A DNA stretch of 64,000 nucleotides from Candidatus Manganitrophus morganii. Lineage in GTDB: Bacteria > Nitrospirota > Nitrospiria > SBBL01 > Manganitrophaceae. Shown here piece by piece: positions 43,544 to 52,890 of the stretch (position 1 is the first letter of the stretch; every line of letters starts with the position of its first letter). The stretch covers positions 1,178,001-1,242,000 of the forward strand of contig JAJHOH010000001.1 in NCBI GenBank assembly GCA_021651055.1. Reading direction: 5' to 3'. The notes below the pieces were generated by a model. The model did no database searches. It saw only the letters and a list, made by a program, of their open reading frames with translations, and was not told the origin of the DNA. The translations under genes were made by a program, and so were the position numbers.

Positions 43544-43996
43544 CTAGACCGCACCCGCCGATCGGATTCGGTCGATCGCCGCCCGGAGGGTTTGCTGGAC
43601 CTGGGCGATCTCATCGTTGTTCTTGTAGGCGTGGCGCGGCCAAAAGAACCCTTTCAGGCCATCCCCTTTTCGCCGGGGGACCACATGGATGTGAAGATGC
43701 GGGACACTCTGGCTGACACGGTTGTTGATCGCAATGAAGCTCCCCTCGGCCGTCATCCCCTCCTCCACCACACGGGCCAGCAACTGCGCGCTGCCGAAGA
43801 GCGGCGCAAGCAGAGCGGCCGGAAGATCGACCAGCGTCGGATAATGGACCTTGGGCGCAAGCAGGAGATGCCCTGCGAAGAGGGGCCGATGATCGAGGAA
43901 GGCGAAAGAGACCTCATCCTCAAAAACGGGATGGCTTGGGACCTCTCCCCGGATGATTTTGCAGAAACCGCAATGAGAACGTTCAACCTTGGACAC
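43544..43996 (-). CDS. HIT-family nucleotide hydrolase
   Basis: 150 residues. Histidine triad HLHIHVVP (as H-x-H-x-H) near residue 100, CGFCKIIRGEVPSHPVFED at the start (a Cys-x2-Cys pair with later His that can bind zinc) and FIAINNRVSQSVPH. Such proteins cleave dinucleoside polyphosphates or nucleotide phosphoramidates; the substrate is not clear. The start is GTG, with GGAG 7 nt upstream. It has a TATAAT box at 44040-44045 on the minus strand. Confidence 0.9.
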   Translation of the reverse strand: MSKVERSHCGFCKIIRGEVPSHPVFEDEVSFAFLDHRPLFAGHLLLAPKVHYPTLVDLPAALLAPLFGSAQLLARVVEEGMTAEGSFIAINNRVSQSVPHLHIHVVPRRKGDGLKGFFWPRHAYKNNDEIAQVQQTLRAAIDRIRSAGAV

Positions 43997-44100
43997 TTTG
44001 GGACTCCATCCCGAAACCTTAATCTTTTTTCGGGAGTGGATTATACAGGAGTGGAGTGCTTAAGGAAAGGAAAAGACGGGAACGCGGCCACAAATATTGG

Positions 44101-44120
44101 GTCCCCTTAAAAGGGGGGAC
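44101..44120. terminator. possible terminator hairpin
   Basis: GTCCCC/GGGGAC stem around an A/T-rich loop, downstream of the small membrane protein gene on the minus strand. No T-run. Confidence 0.25.
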
Positions 44121-44157
44121 GCGTCGTTAAATTTGGAGACGTTCTTCACCGGTCCCG

Positions 44158-44433
44158 CTAAAACCGGTTGGCGCGCGATCGCATCCGCAAGCGCCAAGCG
44201 ATCCGGGCCAGCCAGATCATCCAGATCACCGTCAGCGGAATCGCCAAAACCAGCCCGATGAAGAAGGCGGAAACAATCACCGCCAGGAAAATCGTCAGGC
44301 CGAAAAGGGTCATCAAGCTGAACTTCAACCGCTCCATCCGGCTCAACGGGCGGAAGACCGGCCCCTTGCGCCATTCGCGATCTTCAACGATGACTTGGTA
44401 AACCTCTTCGTTCTCTTCCGGCAACTTTTCCAT
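44158..44433 (-). CDS. small membrane protein, unknown
   Basis: 91 residues. A charged N-terminus (KLPEENEEVYQVIVEDREWRKGP), then two membrane segments (SLMTLFGLTIFLAVIVSAFFIGL and VLAIPLTVIWMIWLARIAW) and a basic end (RLRMRSRANRF). Not recognised. The ATG at 44433 follows AAGGAGGTG. It stands between the HIT gene and terC on the same strand; nothing in it points to a function. Confidence 0.6.
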   Translation of the reverse strand: MEKLPEENEEVYQVIVEDREWRKGPVFRPLSRMERLKFSLMTLFGLTIFLAVIVSAFFIGLVLAIPLTVIWMIWLARIAWRLRMRSRANRF

Positions 44434-44540
44434 CGACACCTCCTTCACTTGATGCTTATTTTCATCCTATCACAGTGAAAGATCGGATACCATCACCGGC
44501 AAAAAGACACGGACCGAGCGGCTCCTCAGAGCCGACGATG

Positions 44541-45494
44541 TCAATGGTGGCCGCCCTGCTCCTCGGGCTGGCCGGGTGGAGGGGTAGGTACCGCCTCCGG
44601 TCGGGGCCGGAGAATCGACGCAACGACGGAAACGATGAGAATTCCGGCGATCACCGCAAGCGCGATGCCGATCGGGACCTTGTAAATGTCGGAGATCAGC
44701 ATCTTCGTCCCGACAAAAACAAGGATGAGAGAGAGACCATAATGCAGATAATGGAAGAGCTGCATGATGCCGGCCAGCGCAAAGTAGAGAGCGCGCAGTC
44801 CCAAAATGGCGAAGACGTTCGAGGTGTAGACAATAAAAGGATCCCGCGTCACCGCCAGGATGGCGGGAATCGAATCGACGGCGAAGATCACATCGGTCGT
44901 CTCAATCAGAAGAAGGACGACGAACAAGGGGGTGGCCCAACGCTTTCCCTCTTTTAGAACAAAAAAATGGTCGTTGTGATATTGGTCGGTGACCGGGACG
45001 AACCGGCGGAAGAGCCGGAGGACCGGGTTCGCTTCCGGGTGAAGCTCTTTGTCCTTTTGAAAGGCCATCTTGATGCCGGTGATAATCAGAAAACCGCCGA
45101 AGAGATAAATCATCCAATGGAACTTTTCAATCAGCGTAATCCCGGCGGCAATAAAGATGGCGCGCATGATCAGGGCGCCGAGAATCCCCCAAAATAGGAT
45201 TTTGTGCTGGTAGACCGAGGGGACGGAGAAATAGGAAAAGATCAGCAGGAAAACGAAGAGGTTATCGACGCTCAGCGACTTTTCAATGATATAACCGGCT
45301 AAAAACTGGAGGGCCGTCTCCGGACCGAGCCAGGAATAAATGAGCAGGTTGAAGAGGAGCGCCAGGCCGATCCAGACCACGCTCCACCCCAGCGCCTCTT
45401 TGAGGCGAACCACATGGGCCTTTCGATGAAACACACCGAGGTCCAAAGCCAACATGGCAAGAACGAAAAGATTGAAAAGAATCCATGGCCACAT
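44541..45494 (-). CDS. TerC-family integral membrane protein
   Basis: 317 residues with about nine membrane segments. It has the TerC features: acidic residues in LAMLALDLGVFHRKAHVV at the start, GYIIEKSLSVDNLFVFLLIFSYF, and IETTDVIFAVDSIPAILAVTRDPFIVYTSNVFAILGLRALYF. TerC/Alx/MeeY proteins export metal ions, mainly manganese. No yybP-ykoY (manganese) riboswitch can be seen in front of it; the uspA gene is only 40 nt upstream, so the two form an operon. AAAGGAGAT precedes the ATG. Confidence 0.93.
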   Translation of the reverse strand: MWPWILFNLFVLAMLALDLGVFHRKAHVVRLKEALGWSVVWIGLALLFNLLIYSWLGPETALQFLAGYIIEKSLSVDNLFVFLLIFSYFSVPSVYQHKILFWGILGALIMRAIFIAAGITLIEKFHWMIYLFGGFLIITGIKMAFQKDKELHPEANPVLRLFRRFVPVTDQYHNDHFFVLKEGKRWATPLFVVLLLIETTDVIFAVDSIPAILAVTRDPFIVYTSNVFAILGLRALYFALAGIMQLFHYLHYGLSLILVFVGTKMLISDIYKVPIGIALAVIAGILIVSVVASILRPRPEAVPTPPPGQPEEQGGHH

Positions 45495-45534
45495 TTATTT
45501 AACGATTATCTCCTTTCTGGTTTTGATATAAAGG

Positions 45535-45999
45535 CTAGCCGCCGCCCGGATGTTTCTCCCGGATGATCAGGACGGAGCAGGGGGCCTTCCGCGTCACCCG
45601 CTCCGCCACGCTCCCCATGACGAAACGGTCCATCCCTGTCCGTCCATGGGTTCCGAGGACGACGAGATCGGCCCCGATCTCTTCCGCGACTTTCAGGATC
45701 TCGACCAGCGGCGACCCTTCCTTAAAATAGGGGCGGACATTGACCCCTTGGCGTTTCACCGCTTCCACCTCTCCGTCCAGTTTTTTCGATTCCTTTTCCC
45801 TCAATTCCCGAACCCAACGGTCGACCTCCGGATGAATGCGGGCCTCCCTTCCTTCCAGCGTATAAAACGGCGGCTCAAACACATGAAGCAGAAAAAGCTC
45901 TGCCGAGAAGCACGCTGCCAGACGCGCGGCAGAGTCGATCGCGTCTTTTGAACACTCTGAAAAATCGGTGGCCACCAAGATACGGCGGGGCGTCATCAT
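45535..45999 (-). CDS. universal stress protein
   Basis: 154 residues, UspA fold. RRILVATDFSECSKDAIDSAARLA at the start, VLGTHGRTGMDRFVMGSVAERVTRKAPCSVLIIR at the end; G-x2-G-x9-G(S) is the ATP-binding pattern of UspFG-type members. The ATG at 45999 follows GAGGGAGGATC. It is the first gene of an operon with terC and may respond to the same stress. Confidence 0.92.
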   Translation of the reverse strand: MMTPRRILVATDFSECSKDAIDSAARLAACFSAELFLLHVFEPPFYTLEGREARIHPEVDRWVRELREKESKKLDGEVEAVKRQGVNVRPYFKEGSPLVEILKVAEEIGADLVVLGTHGRTGMDRFVMGSVAERVTRKAPCSVLIIREKHPGGG

Positions 46000-46492
46000 G
46001 ATCCTCCCTCTCAAATACCGCCTGGGGGCTCTCTCCTCCTCCCAACGGTTTTTACCCCATTCATCTTAACAGAAAGTGAACCGGAAGTCTTTAACGCATC
46101 GCGCGACGAAGTCCCACGACCGCGGAAACTTCGGGCGGATGAGAAAACAGTTTTTTATTCTAACCCGGTAGAAAGAGCGAGGTCAATGAGGGAAGAATCG
46201 ATTAGATCAAGACGGAAGGGAATGGGGAAGACCGTTCTGAACGTGCCCTTCGTCAGAAAAAACATGGAAGGATTTAATTGAGAAAAGATTCGATCGCCTG
46301 ATGAACCAGATCTTGCCTGAGAAGGGTGGGATGAACGCGTGACAAAGGAGGGCATTTCATAGAGCCATCGGACCGAACTCGTCAGTCGGCCCGATGGCTC
46401 CTCTAGGCAACGGTCCTCCCAAATCGCCAGACGGACGCCCCAGTGACCCGCCCGGCCGCGTGCCGGATCATTCGGAGAATGCCGCTGCCCGT
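46000..46492. other. 490-bp gap with one long hairpin
   Basis: No supported gene; a 66-codon minus-strand frame (46155-46355) has no SD or recognisable sequence. The only clear structure is the hairpin at 46362-46400. Confidence 0.5.
46362..46400. other. long hairpin
   Basis: GAGCCATCGG (46362-46371) and CCGATGGCTC (46391-46400) pair, and the stem continues inward with one mismatch (ACCGA/TCGGC). No T-run on either side. It lies about 90 nt beyond the end of the small membrane protein gene. Confidence 0.5.
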
Positions 46493-46723
46493 CTACATCC
46501 CGCCGCTGAAATCAAGCGCCCAAATCATCCAAAAGCTGAAGGCTACCGATGAGAAAAGAACGAGCGCGAGACCGTATCGGTAAAGAAATTCATAAAATTG
46601 ATCGAGTCCGGGTGCGATGATCGAAGAGCCGCCCGACGGCTCGGTAGAAGAGCGTGACATTTCTTTTTTACCCTGCTCGGCATAGACACTCGCCTGAAAT
46701 TCCGTTTTTGTCGATCCAGCCAT
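46493..46723 (-). CDS. small single-pass membrane protein, unknown
   Basis: 76 residues. A polar Ser/Thr-rich N-terminal half (MAGSTKTEFQ...SRSSTEPSGG) and one membrane segment (YRYGLALVLFSSVAFSFWMIWAL). The ATG at 46723 is well placed after GGAGG. Not recognised. It sits between the usp operon and the NtrC-type regulator. Confidence 0.5.
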   Translation of the reverse strand: MAGSTKTEFQASVYAEQGKKEMSRSSTEPSGGSSIIAPGLDQFYEFLYRYGLALVLFSSVAFSFWMIWALDFSGGM

Positions 46724-46961
46724 GAAACATGCCTCCTTCATTAAGAATGAACGCCCGCCCTTTGAAACGACTCACGCCGCAGCATATTGCAGAAGGGATG
46801 CCGTCCGCATTCCGATCGAAGGAAAATTGAGAACCGCCGCGTATCTACTTATTCTTTCAAGAAGAAATAACCTTTCGGCATGAAAGAAGAACAGACGGGG
46901 AAAGAGAGGATCAGGGCGAGGAGAAGCCAAACGGCCACAGGGGGTGGGGCGTCTTTGCTTG

Positions 46962-48365
46962 TTATTCGGACGAGGGGGACGCTTCGCCCCGTTCGTCCGC
47001 AAGAGGAATGCCGTACCGTCGCGCCATTCGGTAGAGGGTCCTTCGGTCGACCCCCAAGATCCGCGCCGCTTCGGTTCGGTTCGAGATTTCACGAAGAACC
47101 CGGATCAGATAACGCCGCTGCAACTCATCGAGCGACATGAGCGGAAAGGGAGGAAGCGCCTCTCCCGTAACCGCCACATCCCGAATCGACAGAGGAAGGT
47201 CGTCCGCAAGGATGATGCGGCCGGTCGTCAAGACCACCGCCTGTTCGATTGCATGTTGCAGCTCCCGGACGTTTCCCGGCCAGTCGTACCGGCACATCGC
47301 CTCAATTGTCTGGGGATGAAAAGAGAGATCGGTTTTTTTTGTCTCGGCGGCATATTGTTTCAAGAAATAGTCGGCCAACAAGGGGATATCCTCTTTCCGC
47401 TCCCTCAAAGGGGGAAGGGCAATCGTGACGACGCGGAAGCGATAGAGAAGATCTTCCCGGAACCGGCCTTCTTTCACCCTCACATCGAGCGGCTGGTTGG
47501 TCGCCGCGACGATTCGGACATCGACCCGGATCGGATCGTTGGCGCCGACCCGCCGGACCTCCCGCTCCTGAAGCGCCCGCAGCAGCTTGGCCTGAAGTGA
47601 AAGGCTCATCTCTCCGACCTCATCGAGAAAGAGGGTTCCCCCCTCCGCCTCTTCGAAGAGCCCCTTTTTGCTCACGACCGCCCCGGTAAAAGCCCCCCGC
47701 ACATGACCGAACATCTCGCTCTCGAGGAGCGGCTCCGGGAGGGCGGCGCAGTTCACCACGACGAACGGCCTCCCCGCGCGGGGGCCGTTGTAATGGATCG
47801 CCCGCGCGATCAGCTCTTTTCCGGTCCCGCTCTCCCCCTGGATAAGAACGGTGCTGTTCTGGCCGGTGATCATCGCAACCGTCTTGTAGACCTCGGTCAT
47901 CGGCCGGCTGTGGCCGACGATCTGATCGAGGCCGTAGGTCCGGACGAACTCCTGCCGGTATTGCTCGTTTTCTTTTTTCAGACGGCGTTGATTGAGGGCG
48001 CGCCGGACGACGATCTTGATCTCGTCTTCCCGAAACGGCTTGCTGACATAGTCGAAAGCGCCCGCCTTCATCGCCTCGATCGCCGATTCCATCGATCCGA
48101 AGGCGGTCACTAAAATCACCAGTGTCTCCGGGCTCTGCTCTTTATAACGGCGCAGGACTTCCAGACCGTCCAGGCCGGGCATCTTCAGGTCGGTGATGAT
48201 CAGGTCGTAAGATGCTTTCTCCAGACGGTCGACCGCCTCCCGGCCCCCGGAGGCCGATTCGACGGTGTATCCCTCTTCCGATAAAATCTCGACCAGCAGC
48301 TGGCAGGCGACGGCGTCGTCGTCCACGGCCAACATTCGGGCGGAAGCGGATTCATTTCGTCTCAT
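46962..48365 (-). CDS. NtrC-family sigma54-dependent response regulator
   Basis: 467 residues. Receiver (Asp59 in IITDLKMPGLDG, Lys109), AAA+ domain with Walker A GESGTGKE (177-184) and the sigma54 contact loop GAFTGA (224-229), LFLDEVGEM as Walker B, and a Fis-type helix-turn-helix at the C-terminus (NRTEAARILGVDRRTLYRMARRYGIP). It activates sigma54 promoters when phosphorylated. It overlaps the end of the kinase gene by 14 nt, so the kinase upstream is its partner. Target promoters are not shown by this sequence. Confidence 0.94.
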   Translation of the reverse strand: MRRNESASARMLAVDDDAVACQLLVEILSEEGYTVESASGGREAVDRLEKASYDLIITDLKMPGLDGLEVLRRYKEQSPETLVILVTAFGSMESAIEAMKAGAFDYVSKPFREDEIKIVVRRALNQRRLKKENEQYRQEFVRTYGLDQIVGHSRPMTEVYKTVAMITGQNSTVLIQGESGTGKELIARAIHYNGPRAGRPFVVVNCAALPEPLLESEMFGHVRGAFTGAVVSKKGLFEEAEGGTLFLDEVGEMSLSLQAKLLRALQEREVRRVGANDPIRVDVRIVAATNQPLDVRVKEGRFREDLLYRFRVVTIALPPLRERKEDIPLLADYFLKQYAAETKKTDLSFHPQTIEAMCRYDWPGNVRELQHAIEQAVVLTTGRIILADDLPLSIRDVAVTGEALPPFPLMSLDELQRRYLIRVLREISNRTEAARILGVDRRTLYRMARRYGIPLADERGEASPSSE

Positions 48366-49914
48366 GATCCCTCACCGGCAGTGTAATGATCAATGTCGTC
48401 CCCGCGCCGCGGCGGCTCTCCGCTTCAATTTCCCCGCCGTGCGCTCTGATAATGTTCCGGCAGATGCTCAGCCCCAAACCGGTTCCCTTTCCCCGTTCCT
48501 TCGTCGAGAAGAACGGCTCGAAAATCTTTTCCAGATCGGCTTCGGCGATTCCGACGCCGGTATCGGCGATCGTGACGCGGATCGTTCCGTCATTCGATCG
48601 GGTCTCCAAGCGCAAGAGCCCGCCGTTCGGCATGGCATCCATTGCATTGGTGAGAAGATTGAGAAACGCTTCCTGCAACTCCCCATTGTCCCCGAGCGTC
48701 GCCGGCAGCCGCTCCTCAAAAGAGGTCCGCATCTCGATGCCGCGGAACGACAGCCCCGGCATGACCAAATCGAGCAGCCCCTGTAAAAGGGGATTGATCT
48801 CCACCGGCGCCATCCGAGGGGCCGGCTTGCGGACCTTTTCGAGGACCTCTTGGATGCTCTGAACCATCCGCTCCAGCTGCGACTCGATGATCTTCAGCCG
48901 CTCCTCCCGTTTTTCCGTCGAGGTGTCCCGCTTCAGGCGTTGCAGGTGCCCCAGGGTCGAGTGAAGCGGGGTCCCGATCTTGTGAGCCAGCGCCGCCGCC
49001 ATCTGCCCCGCCGCGGCCAGCCGCTCGCTGTCGGCCAGCCGGAGCTGCATTTCGGAGAGACGCCGGTTCACCCGCACCAGCTCTTCGTAACGCCGGTTGA
49101 CTTCGGCGGTGGCCCGCTCGATTCTCCCCTGCAGCGATTCATTTAGCTGCCGGACCGCCTCGGTTCCCTCCCGAAGCCGCAGAAGCATACGGTTAAATTG
49201 CGCCGCGAGTGCGCCGATTTCGTCTTGAGATTCGATTGAAACCTGCCGTTCCAGGTCGCCCGCCTCCACGCGGGCCATCTCGGCCACCAGCGACCCGATC
49301 GGCCGCCCGATCCTCTGGCGCAGATACCAGACCAGGAAAATCAAGATCACCGCCGCGACCGCCCCTGTCACCAGAAAGGCATGGAGGCGGTCCCGCGCCA
49401 CCAGCGCTTCGAATCGCGTCATGGAAATTTGGGCAAGGACCAAGCCGGAAACCTGCGTTCCGATCCTGACCGGCGCCTGGATTTCCCAAAAAAGCTGTCC
49501 CCGCAGCTCCGCGAGATGTGCCACGGGATCCCCTCGCCGGATCATTTCGATTTCCGATTCAGCCGGCAGGGGACTCAATCCACTGACTGCCGTCCCGCTT
49601 CCGGCCATCAACTGAGGTGCGCCTGTTGCCAGATCGAAAATCTCTATCAGAAGAATCTCCGGATCAATCTCCCGGAGTTTCGCCAGCTCCTCTTCTAAAA
49701 CCGGCCGATCTCTAAGCTCTCCGAGCGTTCCGATGCCGGCCCCGATCTGCCTGACGAGGGTGATGTATTCTTCCCGGAGGAGTAAGCGGGCTTGCCGCTC
49801 GATAACCAGCCGGGAAGCGGTGATTGCGATCAAAAGGACCGAGACGACGATCCCGATCACATAAAGGGTAATCTTCGTCTGAAGACCGATGTTCCATCGG
49901 GACAAATGGATCAT
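48352..49914 (-). CDS. HAMP-domain sensor histidine kinase
   Basis: 520 residues. Two membrane segments (~15-36 and ~178-198) flank a periplasmic sensor of ~140 residues. HAMP (~200-253), a coiled coil, HisKA with His311 and HATPase (NLLTNAMDAMPNGG, DTGVGI, GKGTGLGLSI) follow. The H box reads AHKIGTPLHS, with Lys-Ile-Gly where HEIRNPL or HELRTPL is common; this form occurs in NtrB-like kinases paired with NtrC regulators. The signal sensed is unknown. It is in one operon with the regulator. Confidence 0.92.
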   Translation of the reverse strand: MIHLSRWNIGLQTKITLYVIGIVVSVLLIAITASRLVIERQARLLLREEYITLVRQIGAGIGTLGELRDRPVLEEELAKLREIDPEILLIEIFDLATGAPQLMAGSGTAVSGLSPLPAESEIEMIRRGDPVAHLAELRGQLFWEIQAPVRIGTQVSGLVLAQISMTRFEALVARDRLHAFLVTGAVAAVILIFLVWYLRQRIGRPIGSLVAEMARVEAGDLERQVSIESQDEIGALAAQFNRMLLRLREGTEAVRQLNESLQGRIERATAEVNRRYEELVRVNRRLSEMQLRLADSERLAAAGQMAAALAHKIGTPLHSTLGHLQRLKRDTSTEKREERLKIIESQLERMVQSIQEVLEKVRKPAPRMAPVEINPLLQGLLDLVMPGLSFRGIEMRTSFEERLPATLGDNGELQEAFLNLLTNAMDAMPNGGLLRLETRSNDGTIRVTIADTGVGIAEADLEKIFEPFFSTKERGKGTGLGLSICRNIIRAHGGEIEAESRRGAGTTLIITLPVRDHETK

Positions 49915-50151
49915 AACGACTACCTTGGGAGAACGATAGGAGGATCATACCAAATATAGGCCCGAACGCCAAGAAGGCGGCGTGACGGTGACAGTCCCAT
50001 TCGGAGTGTTAGCGCGAATGCAACAAGCGATTCTTCTTTAAGAACAGAGATTATTACAATACGCTTCAGGCCGGCAAAGAAAAAATAGGGGGCTAAGGAA
50101 CCTTGCTTCCGACGTTTCTCTCAAGATCTCTCGTGGAAGGATGGTTGTGAA

Positions 50152-51996
50152 TTATCCCGAAGCGGATGGACCTTTACCCCAACGGATACTCTGTTGCATT
50201 TGGTGCGCTTCTTCGAGGCGTTTGCGGTGTGCTAACAGCAGGTCACTCCGTGTCAGCATGGCAACGACTTTGGATGGATGGGATCGCTTGATTACAGGAA
50301 GCCGTCCGATATCCTCTTCGACCATCAAGTCGGCCGCTTCACGAAGGGTATGCTCTTCAAAGACGACAGCCGGCGGCCGTTTAATAAGTTCCTTGAGTGG
50401 TGTCGTCACAGGAATGTTGGGATCAAACAAGTCGCGCCGGGTTAAGACGCCGATAAGATGGCCCTCTGGGTCTAATATGGGAAACCCTTGATGACGGCTC
50501 TCTGGAAGATCTAAAACAACCCAGGAGCGAACCTGCTCGACCGTCATATCGGCTTTAAGCGAGACGGCCGGGTATGAAGCGCTCTCTCGAACGAGTATCT
50601 GCGCTAGGGAATCAACCGTATATTCGGTGAGGACCTGGACTCCGCGGCGCGCAATTTTTTCCGTCATAATCGTATGCTTCATGAGCAGGCTCGAAACCAA
50701 ATAGGCCGCTGTGCATCCACCCAGCAGCGGAAGCAGACCCAGCGGTTGCATGGTCGTCTCGAAGGCAAAGACCACGGAAGCCAGCAGCGCCCGGGAGGCT
50801 CCCGCGAAGATCGCCGCCATTCCGACAAGAGCGGCGACGCGCACATCCAGCCCGATATGGGGAAAGAGAAACAAGGTCGCGCTTCCGAGAGCGGCTCCCA
50901 GGCCTCCTCCAATGGTGAACAAGGGAGCCAGCGTTCCCCCGGAGGTCCCGCTTCCAAGCGAGACCGCCCATGAAATGAATTTAAAAGTAAAAAGGATCAC
51001 CAGCGCTTGGCCGGTGATCTCTCCTGAAAGGATCTCCTCAATATTTTCATACCCGATCCCCAGGGTTCGAGGCACGGCATAACCGATGACGCCGACGGCA
51101 ACCGCGCCGAGCGCCGGCCACCACATCCAATGAATGGGTAAATGCTCGAACCCATCTTCAATCGCATAGACCGCACGCGTGATATAGACGGAGACCACCC
51201 CGACGGCGGCGCCCAGGAAAATGTAAGAGGCGATCGCCGCCCCGGCGGGCTGGGCTAATTCAGGCATGGCAAAGGCGGGGGCCGCGCCGACAAATCCCAT
51301 TCGAACCGCCGCCGCTGTCACACTGGCCAATGCCACCGGGATGAAGGAGCGGGGCCGAAATTCAAATAACAACAGCTCAATCGCCAGCAAGACAGCCGAC
51401 ACAGGGCTGCCGAATGTCGCCGACATGCCGGCCGCCGCCCCGGCCGATAAAAGAATCTTCCGTTCGTCGGCGGTCGTTTTCAAGAGCTGACCCACCACGG
51501 AGCCGAGCGCGCCGCCCGTCGCGATAATCGGCCCCTCCGCGCCAAACGGCCCTCCTGTTCCAATCGCAATCGCGGCGGAGATCGGCTTGAGAAATGCCAT
51601 CCGCGCCGGAATACGGCTTTGATTGATCAGAACCTGCTCCATCGCTTCCGGAATGCCGTGTCCGCGGATGCTCTTGGAGCCATAGCGCGCCATAAAACCG
51701 ACCAAGATTCCACCCACGACAGGGACAAAGAGCACAAAGATTCCAAGTTGATGACCTGCAGGTGAAACAGGCGTCAAAGCAAAACGGCCATAAAAGGCGA
51801 TGTTGGTGATTAGATCGATCAAATGGGCGAGACCTTGCGCAATCACCCCCGCAACAAGCGCGATAAGCACGGCGACGAAGGTCACCTGGACGACGCGCCG
51901 GTCCACCCGCGTCGCCCGCTGGGGAACATGCGCCGCCTCTAATGCAGGGGCGACCGGCAGGCCTTCAGTCGTTGATGATTTCGATACAGGAGCCAT
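50152..51996 (-). CDS. ClC-family chloride channel/transporter with CBS domains
   Basis: 614 residues. The ClC core shows GSGTSGGTLAP and GTGGPFGAEGPIIATGGALGS; the Glu in GPFGAEGP is the gating glutamate, and ATFGSPVSAVLLAIELLLFEF follows. Two CBS domains lie at the C-terminus (residues ~470-600, GFPILDPEGHLIGVLTRRDLF and IGRLPVIKRSHPSKVVAMLTRSDLL), which may bind nucleotides and control gating. Whether it is a channel or a Cl-/H+ exchanger cannot be decided by eye; the second (proton) glutamate is not clearly aligned. No SD is evident before the ATG. Confidence 0.93.
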   Translation of the reverse strand: MAPVSKSSTTEGLPVAPALEAAHVPQRATRVDRRVVQVTFVAVLIALVAGVIAQGLAHLIDLITNIAFYGRFALTPVSPAGHQLGIFVLFVPVVGGILVGFMARYGSKSIRGHGIPEAMEQVLINQSRIPARMAFLKPISAAIAIGTGGPFGAEGPIIATGGALGSVVGQLLKTTADERKILLSAGAAAGMSATFGSPVSAVLLAIELLLFEFRPRSFIPVALASVTAAAVRMGFVGAAPAFAMPELAQPAGAAIASYIFLGAAVGVVSVYITRAVYAIEDGFEHLPIHWMWWPALGAVAVGVIGYAVPRTLGIGYENIEEILSGEITGQALVILFTFKFISWAVSLGSGTSGGTLAPLFTIGGGLGAALGSATLFLFPHIGLDVRVAALVGMAAIFAGASRALLASVVFAFETTMQPLGLLPLLGGCTAAYLVSSLLMKHTIMTEKIARRGVQVLTEYTVDSLAQILVRESASYPAVSLKADMTVEQVRSWVVLDLPESRHQGFPILDPEGHLIGVLTRRDLFDPNIPVTTPLKELIKRPPAVVFEEHTLREAADLMVEEDIGRLPVIKRSHPSKVVAMLTRSDLLLAHRKRLEEAHQMQQSIRWGKGPSASG

Positions 51997-52094
51997 AGGC
52001 TGGGTGATCTACTTTGACGTTCATGTGACTGAACGGATCATTACTTTATTTCATGAAATTATCACAGTCCGTCAAGGATGCGCAATCATTCATC

Positions 52095-52823
52095 TCAAAA
52101 CGTATAGAGCAGCGCCGTCTTAAAAAGACGATCATATTTCCCGAACCCGACGGGAGGCTGGTTGTCGTAGACGACGGCGTAGGAAATCTTGAAGGCGAGG
52201 TTTCCCATCAGGTTCGTGATGAAGGCCGACTCCTCGTTGATCAGGTAATCTTTCGCCTCCTGTAAGCTCGGCGTGTACTCCGCCGTCTGCTCGAATCGGG
52301 TCTTCTCCGTGAAGGCATGGATATAGCCGCCGAAGAGGCGGGCTGTCGGAAAACCTTCATCCTCCAAGGGAGAGACCGGGTTCTCTCGGGTATAACCAAG
52401 ACCGGCCTCCGCCCGCAAGGTGTCCAAGGCGGTCTTCACGAAATAATGACCCAAACCGACGAGCGTGATATAACGGGCCTCGATCCCCTTCGGCGTGTTC
52501 CGCTCGACCGTCTGCGAAAGAAAGCCGTATGTACTTTCGGTAATGTTCCGATCATATTTGAGGATGCCGATCCAGTTCTTATCGGAGGTGATCTCCTCAC
52601 TTTTTCCATAAAGCGCCTTCACCTCCCCCGATAGCTTCGAAGCGGCAAAGGTGCGCTCTACCTTGCCGGCCACCACCATCGTTTCCGCGTTCGTGTTCCC
52701 GGAGGTCTCAACATAAGAAAGCTCCAGGTTTCCCATCCAGGGGGGCGTTTCTTGAGCATACAACGGAACGGCAATCGCAATCGCAAGACAAAACGTGACG
52801 ACAAGACGGATCGGATATTTCAT
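52095..52823 (-). CDS. DUF481 outer-membrane protein
   Basis: 242 residues. Signal peptide ending PLYAQ, then alternating strands with GNLELSYVETSGNTNAETM, the hallmark start of DUF481 (YdiY-like) proteins, and a terminal aromatic (LLYTF) of an outer-membrane barrel. Function unknown in the family. AGGAG precedes the ATG. It is followed downstream by clcA-type and preceded by mscL on the same strand, which may reflect osmotic or ionic stress but may be chance. Confidence 0.85.
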   Translation of the reverse strand: MKYPIRLVVTFCLAIAIAVPLYAQETPPWMGNLELSYVETSGNTNAETMVVAGKVERTFAASKLSGEVKALYGKSEEITSDKNWIGILKYDRNITESTYGFLSQTVERNTPKGIEARYITLVGLGHYFVKTALDTLRAEAGLGYTRENPVSPLEDEGFPTARLFGGYIHAFTEKTRFEQTAEYTPSLQEAKDYLINEESAFITNLMGNLAFKISYAVVYDNQPPVGFGKYDRLFKTALLYTF

Positions 52824-52890
52824 AAGTATTCTCCTATTGAGTGAGGGACGGGAAGCGGAAGTGTTGTTTTCCCGAATAAAAGAGCAAACC

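Noticed and set aside
45495-45534. Manganese (yybP-ykoY) riboswitch before terC
   Set aside because: Looked for because TerC genes often have one, but only 40 nt separate uspA and terC and no such structure is present there.
46155-46355. 66-codon minus-strand frame in the gap before the usp operon
   Set aside because: No SD, no promoter, no recognisable sequence or membrane segment.
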